Source of the DNA: CAWBCI01 sp963787195
GTDB taxonomy: Bacteria > Bacteroidota > Bacteroidia > Bacteroidales > JAGOPY01
DNA length: 64,000 bases
Direction: 5' to 3'
NCBI GenBank assembly: GCA_963787195.1
Contig: CAWBCI010000003.1
Coordinates: forward strand, 1 to 64,000
Shown here: in pieces, positions 59,579-64,000 of the stretch
How positions within the stretch are numbered: position 1 is the stretch's first letter
Layout: each line of letters begins with the position of its first letter
Program-made: the position numbers and the translations under genes
Notes under the pieces: generated by a model
What the model was told of the DNA's origin: nothing
Seen by the model: only the letters and a program-made list of their open reading frames with translations
Databases searched by the model: none

Positions 59579-60397
59579 CTATTTCAAAAAATCCGCCAGG
59601 AGCTCAAGGGTTATATTCTTAAGAGCATTCCGTGCTTCCGGATCATACGTTTGCGGGATTGCTTTTGAGGGTTTCTTGCCGTCAAAATATTGTCCGCTTG
59701 AACCGGTTAAGAGAAGGTTTTCAACAGCTTCAGCTCCCTGCTCAACGCTGGTCATAGTATAATCCCATTCTTCCAAAACCATTTTTGTATTCATCAGGGT
59801 TGCAGGATGAATAGCATTTACTTTGATATTTCTGTTTTTGAGTCTTTCAGCCAAATCAAAAGTGTACATGATCAGAGCTGTCTTGCTTTGCCTGTAAGCG
59901 AAAAAACCATCATAGTTCTTTTCCAGCATAAGATTTTTAAAGTCAATAACTTCCTGGCCAATTGAGGCTACATTGATGATGTTTGCAGTGTTTGAAGGCA
60001 ATACTGGCAGCAGCATTTCAGTAAGTAAAACATGCGAAAGATAATTCACCTGAAATCGCAGTTCTATTCCGTCTTTACTGAGTTCCCGCCTATTTATTTT
60101 TCCTTTTCCGATGCCCACATTATTGATCAGGATGTCGATCTGTTTAACATCTTTCAGGATTTTCTCTCCGAATTCTTTAACTTCCCTGAATGAAGCATAA
60201 TCGGCATTAAAATATTTTATTTTTTTATTCCCGCTGAGGAGTTCAAGTTCTTCTTTTACAGAATTGCCCTTAGCTTCGTCCCTTCCATGAAGTAATACAT
60301 TTGCATCATCTGTGCACAGATGTTTTGCTATCAATTTCCCCAAACCATCAGTCGATCCGGTAATCAGGACAGTTTTTCCGCTCAAATTATTTTTCAT
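59579..60397 (-). CDS. Short-chain dehydrogenase/reductase
   Basis: This 272-residue protein has the cofactor motif TVLITGSTDGLGKLIAKHL (TGxxxGxG), the structural NNVG in IDILINNVGIGK, a catalytic Ser in NVASIGQEV and YRQSK (Tyr-x3-Lys). It is a classical NAD(P)H-dependent oxidoreductase. The Arg in LLHGRDEAKG suggests NADP preference. It resembles the retinol-dehydrogenase-like SDR subgroup. A duplicate of its 3' end lies at 56664-56806. The substrate is unknown. Confidence 0.9.
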   Translation of the reverse strand: MKNNLSGKTVLITGSTDGLGKLIAKHLCTDDANVLLHGRDEAKGNSVKEELELLSGNKKIKYFNADYASFREVKEFGEKILKDVKQIDILINNVGIGKGKINRRELSKDGIELRFQVNYLSHVLLTEMLLPVLPSNTANIINVASIGQEVIDFKNLMLEKNYDGFFAYRQSKTALIMYTFDLAERLKNRNIKVNAIHPATLMNTKMVLEEWDYTMTSVEQGAEAVENLLLTGSSGQYFDGKKPSKAIPQTYDPEARNALKNITLELLADFLK

Positions 60398-60569
60398 TTC
60401 TTTCAGTATAAAATTTAAAAGAAAATCTAAATGACTTAACCAAGAATCATTTCAAATGTTCATCCATACTTTTTAGATTATATTTATAAGAATGAAATTG
60501 AACTTCACATAAATTAGTCCACATTCTGAAAAAATATATCTTTATATCTCCAAAAACACCAAATTAAAT

Positions 60570-63500
60570 ATGAAAATCAGAACATCTATTCTACTCTCAT
60601 TGATTAGCGTACTATTTAGCAGTACTTTAGTTTTTGCTCAGCAAAAAGCCATAGTTTCAAAAGCGAAATATTTTGATAAAACGCCTCCCTTAAAGGAGAT
60701 GCCGCAGATCTCGCCTCTTAACCGCAGTGAGGACTGGGAAGAAGGAGAGATCCTGAATGAAGATGATGAAAGGGTCAGAAATGACAATCCCCGGCCTTTG
60801 CCAATTGGTAGGGATCCCCTGCTACAGGATAAATTCGGGAATATGCGGTCGCGGGACATCAACCGGAATTTCGAAGGTACATCCAACCGGAACAGCGTAT
60901 ATCCGCCTGATACCGACGGGGATGTCAGTCAGGATTATTATTTCCAAATGATTAATCTCTCATTCCAGATATTTGATAAAGAAGGGAATTCACTTTATGG
61001 GCCTGTTGATAACAGTACATTATGGCAGGGCTTTATAGGTTCGTGGTCGGGCACTAACGATGGTGATCCTATTGTTCTTTATGACGAACAGGCCGGGCGA
61101 TGGGTTGCATCACAATTCGCGATCAATACTCCGGACTCAACTTTCTGGGAGTTGATTGCGGTTTCTGAAAGCAGCGATCCTCTGGGTTCTTGGTACAGAT
61201 ATGCCTTTCAGTTCCCGGTTTTCAATGATTATCCTAAAATGGGAATATGGCCTGATGGATATTATTTTTCTTTCAATATGTTTGGAGATTACAGGAGGGT
61301 AGCAGCTTGTGCCCTTGAAAGGGAAGCCATGATTGCCGGGGATTCAACTGCCCGGATGATATTATTCGACCTTCCCCAGGGTGCCGGCCCCTGGAGCATG
61401 CTGCCTTCTGATTTTGACGGACCGGCCCCTGCACCCGGGACCCCGAATTATTTTATGTATGCCATGGATGATGCCTTCGGATCAGCCGACCAGCTCTCCA
61501 TTTGGGAATTTACCGCCGACTGGCAAAATCCTGAAAATTCAACTTTCCAGCAATCACAAGATCTGCCTGTTGCACCTTTTGATTCGGAGATTTGTCCTGC
61601 TTACCGGGGAAGGTGCATCACCCAACCCGATAATGCCCCCTTGCTCGAATCCTTGTCCGACCGCCTGATGTACCGGCTTCAATACCGGAACTTCGGAACT
61701 TATCAGACCATGGTCACAAACCATACAGTCGATGTTGACGGGAACGGCCATGCCGGGATACGCTGGTATGAACTCCGGAATATGGATGACGGGAATGGCT
61801 GGATCGTATATCAACAGGGAACTTATGCACCTGACCAGGATAATCGCTGGATGGGAAGTATCGCAATGGACGGCAGGGGTTATATAGCACTCGGCTTCAG
61901 CGTTTCTGGTGAAAATACTTATCCTTCCATACATATCACGGGCCGCAGTCCTGACTCTCCCCTTGGGGAGATGACCTTTTACGAGGATGAAGTTATGCGG
62001 GGAGGAGGTTCCCAGGGCGGGGATGCCTGTCGCTGGGGAGATTACAGCATGATGTCGGTGGATCCTTCCGATGATTCTACTTTCTGGTTTACGACTGAAT
62101 ATTATGCCGAAAGCAGCGCCGTTGGCTGGCAAACCCGTATTGCTTCATTCACCCTGGTAGAAGACCATATTCCTCCTGCCGCTGTAAGTGATCTCCAGGC
62201 GAATTCAACAACTACAAATGCAATAAGTCTGCACTGGACCACAAGCGGAAATGATGGAAATGAAGGAACAGCTTTCCTCTATGATATGCGATATTCGACC
62301 GATCCGATCACGGAAGAAAATTTCGATAGCGCCATCCACATTGAGAACAGCCCGGAGCCTTTGGAAGCAGGGAATATTCAGTATTTTACACTGGGAGGGC
62401 TGGAATATGATACGCATTACTATTTTGCCCTGAAAGTAAGGGACAAGCAATTTAATTTTTCCGGCATCTCGAATATCAGCGATGCAGTGACCCCCGCGCC
62501 GCCTCTTTTCACTTTGCCGGAAGATTCATTGACGGCGAAGTTATTTCCCGGGTCCATTGCTGATTATACCTTTCCGCTTTTAAACCAGGGGGGCAGTGAT
62601 ATATACCTGAATATAGTTAAAGACACTTCTTTGCAAGAGCAAAGATCGCGGAATTATGGCAATTATGCCGATCTGAGCCGCAAGGCCGACCCGGCCACAG
62701 AGGAAGCTTTCCAAAAGAATCTGGAACTTATGCAGGAATCCGGTGACAGGTCTGCAGGTGATGTTCTCGCTTCATATCCCGGCGCACCAGCTATCACTGC
62801 CGGCATAGTTTGGGTTAATGGAAATTTGTATATGATTGATATGCAGAATAGTCTCCTGATGCTCTATGATACTGCAACGAGTCAGATAAGCGATACCATG
62901 ATTATACATGCGCAAGCGTTCGGCATTTGCTGGGACGGAAATTATTTGTGGATCGGGAATGATGTGGGAAATGTATTTGCCTATAACCTGGACGGAAGTC
63001 CTGCCGGGTACTCATTCAGCCTTCCCTATGGAGGTTATTCAAGTCTGACCTGGGATGGGGAATATTTCCTGGCAAATTTTATTATGCAAAATAATCCGGA
63101 TGTTTACAGGCTTGATGAAAGCGGAAATATCAAGAAAATATATCACACAAATCTGAACAAGAGGATGATATGGCAAGCCGTTTGGGTGCCTGAACATTAT
63201 AAAGGGAATTATTGGTTTACAAACAATTCAGGGAAGATTACTCAAATGAAAACTGAAGGGGACCAATTGCTCAAAGTGGCCGAATACAATGCCCCTGCCT
63301 CTTCATCCTATTCCCTTACCCATGATCAGAATGATCTCTGGTATGCGAAGTTTGGCGGGACAATTTATCGTATTGATGACGGAGTTGATGAACTGAACTG
63401 GGTAAAGATTCAGACTTCAAAGGATACCATTCCCGCAGCTTCCCAGAAAGATATCGGCCTGCAATTTAATACCGGTGAATTGACTTATGGCCAGTACAGC

Positions 63501-64000
63501 GCTTACATGATTATTTCAAGCAATGACCCTGAAAGACCGCTTATCAATGTGCCGGTCAAACTTGATGTTACTTCCATCGATCTCGGGCCGGATACCAGTT
63601 TCTGTAATCATCTGAACATGCTTCTGGATGCAGGCCCCGGCTTTGCTCAATATCTATGGCCGGATGGTTCAAATGGGCAGACTTTCCTGGCTGATTCAAG
63701 CGGATTTGGTTCCGGACCGGCCGTGTTTTGGGTGGATGTTACAGATAATGGCGGGGTGAGCGTCAGGGATTCCATCAACATTTTCCTGAATGATTGCTCC
63801 GGTATCCATGAGTTTACAGATGGGATGAAAGTCAGGCTCTTCCCGAATCCTAACCAGGGTGTATTTGATATAGTGACGGAAAATCAGACAGATGATCTGG
63901 AAATTGAGATTTATGATATCTATGGGCAAAGGGTTTTCCACCGGATTGTTTCAGGTGGTGGATCCGGATCAGGCAGGACCCATTTGGACCTGAGCGCTTT
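60570..64000 (+). CDS. Large secreted T9SS protein, 3' end beyond the window
   Basis: The frame is open from ATG 60570 to the window end (about 1143 residues). A signal peptide (RTSILLSLISVLFSSTLVFAQ) precedes a domain shared with the protein at 54446: PPDTDGDVSQDYYFQMINLSF, DGDPIVLYDEQAGRW, QQGTYAPDQDNRWMGSIAMD. A fibronectin type III domain follows (AVSDLQANSTTTNAISLHW ... EYDTHYYFALKVRD). Next come an abnormal-spindle/Ig-like segment, a propeller-like region and the start of a Por secretion tail (KVRLFPNPNQGVFDIVTEN). Only about 20-30 residues are probably missing. It is likely surface exposed; function is unknown. Confidence 0.9.
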   Translation, partial: MKIRTSILLSLISVLFSSTLVFAQQKAIVSKAKYFDKTPPLKEMPQISPLNRSEDWEEGEILNEDDERVRNDNPRPLPIGRDPLLQDKFGNMRSRDINRNFEGTSNRNSVYPPDTDGDVSQDYYFQMINLSFQIFDKEGNSLYGPVDNSTLWQGFIGSWSGTNDGDPIVLYDEQAGRWVASQFAINTPDSTFWELIAVSESSDPLGSWYRYAFQFPVFNDYPKMGIWPDGYYFSFNMFGDYRRVAACALEREAMIAGDSTARMILFDLPQGAGPWSMLPSDFDGPAPAPGTPNYFMYAMDDAFGSADQLSIWEFTADWQNPENSTFQQSQDLPVAPFDSEICPAYRGRCITQPDNAPLLESLSDRLMYRLQYRNFGTYQTMVTNHTVDVDGNGHAGIRWYELRNMDDGNGWIVYQQGTYAPDQDNRWMGSIAMDGRGYIALGFSVSGENTYPSIHITGRSPDSPLGEMTFYEDEVMRGGGSQGGDACRWGDYSMMSVDPSDDSTFWFTTEYYAESSAVGWQTRIASFTLVEDHIPPAAVSDLQANSTTTNAISLHWTTSGNDGNEGTAFLYDMRYSTDPITEENFDSAIHIENSPEPLEAGNIQYFTLGGLEYDTHYYFALKVRDKQFNFSGISNISDAVTPAPPLFTLPEDSLTAKLFPGSIADYTFPLLNQGGSDIYLNIVKDTSLQEQRSRNYGNYADLSRKADPATEEAFQKNLELMQESGDRSAGDVLASYPGAPAITAGIVWVNGNLYMIDMQNSLLMLYDTATSQISDTMIIHAQAFGICWDGNYLWIGNDVGNVFAYNLDGSPAGYSFSLPYGGYSSLTWDGEYFLANFIMQNNPDVYRLDESGNIKKIYHTNLNKRMIWQAVWVPEHYKGNYWFTNNSGKITQMKTEGDQLLKVAEYNAPASSSYSLTHDQNDLWYAKFGGTIYRIDDGVDELNWVKIQTSKDTIPAASQKDIGLQFNTGELTYGQYSAYMIISSNDPERPLINVPVKLDVTSIDLGPDTSFCNHLNMLLDAGPGFAQYLWPDGSNGQTFLADSSGFGSGPAVFWVDVTDNGGVSVRDSINIFLNDCSGIHEFTDGMKVRLFPNPNQGVFDIVTENQTDDLEIEIYDIYGQRVFHRIVSGGGSGSGRTHLDLSA

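Noticed and set aside
1..64000. tRNA, rRNA or riboswitch
   Set aside because: No cloverleaf, rRNA core sequence or known riboswitch consensus was recognised on either strand by reading. A covariance-model search would be needed to exclude small RNAs.

Overview
The window looks like chromosome from a Bacteroidota bacterium, probably Bacteroidales or Marinilabiliales-like. Six genes encode secreted proteins with type IX secretion (T9SS) C-terminal sorting domains. Lipoproteins, OmpA-like beta barrels, a fused MntH-universal stress protein and A+T-rich spacers fit the same group. I see no rRNA, tRNA or CRISPR array.

Layout. 1-2881: two nearly identical tandem copies of an IS3-family element, separated by 4 bp. 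3255-8143: two small membrane proteins, a T9SS protein, a lipoprotein, a long imperfect hairpin, a decayed IS end and an outer-membrane barrel. 9206-18043: a polysaccharide operon (two GT4 glycosyltransferases, an O-antigen polymerase/ligase, an ABC-2 permease with its ATPase, a three-domain GT2 protein split by a frameshift, and a coiled-coil methyltransferase). It converges on 18100-21303, an AlgI/AlgJ-like O-acetylation pair. 21734-24367: divergent mntR/mntH with a palindromic operator candidate. 24717-26927: a compositionally foreign secreted-protein gene interrupted by one TGA. 27001-30971: an ATP-cone nuclease and a frameshifted T9SS protein. 31062-32246: palindromic repeat clusters around a Y1 (IS200-like/RAYT-like) transposase. 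32335-33541: cbpA-cbpM. 33621-42617: secreted proteins, a VanX-like dipeptidase, a 2OG oxygenase, sodC and small proteins. 42806-50029: an ion-homeostasis block (Na+/H+ antiporter, a giant SLC12-like transporter fused to a P-loop NTPase, and an MscS-like channel). 50143-64000: an Old Yellow Enzyme, a VPS10/BNR-repeat protein, two paralogous T9SS proteins, a frameshifted methyltransferase, a VOC protein and an SDR.

The least conventional signals are these. (1) Many spacers hold tandem sequences of period 7 (a few of period 8). The unit sequence differs from spacer to spacer while the period stays fixed, and many touch the stop codon of a neighbouring gene. (2) A RAYT-like transposase is surrounded by palindromes, and a REPIN-like inverted pair lies 25 kb away. 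(3) A 1699-residue cation-chloride-cotransporter-like protein carries a long helical segment and a C-terminal P-loop NTPase. (4) Several spacers carry short gene remnants. (5) Three genes are each broken by one apparent extra base, which could be decay or assembly error.
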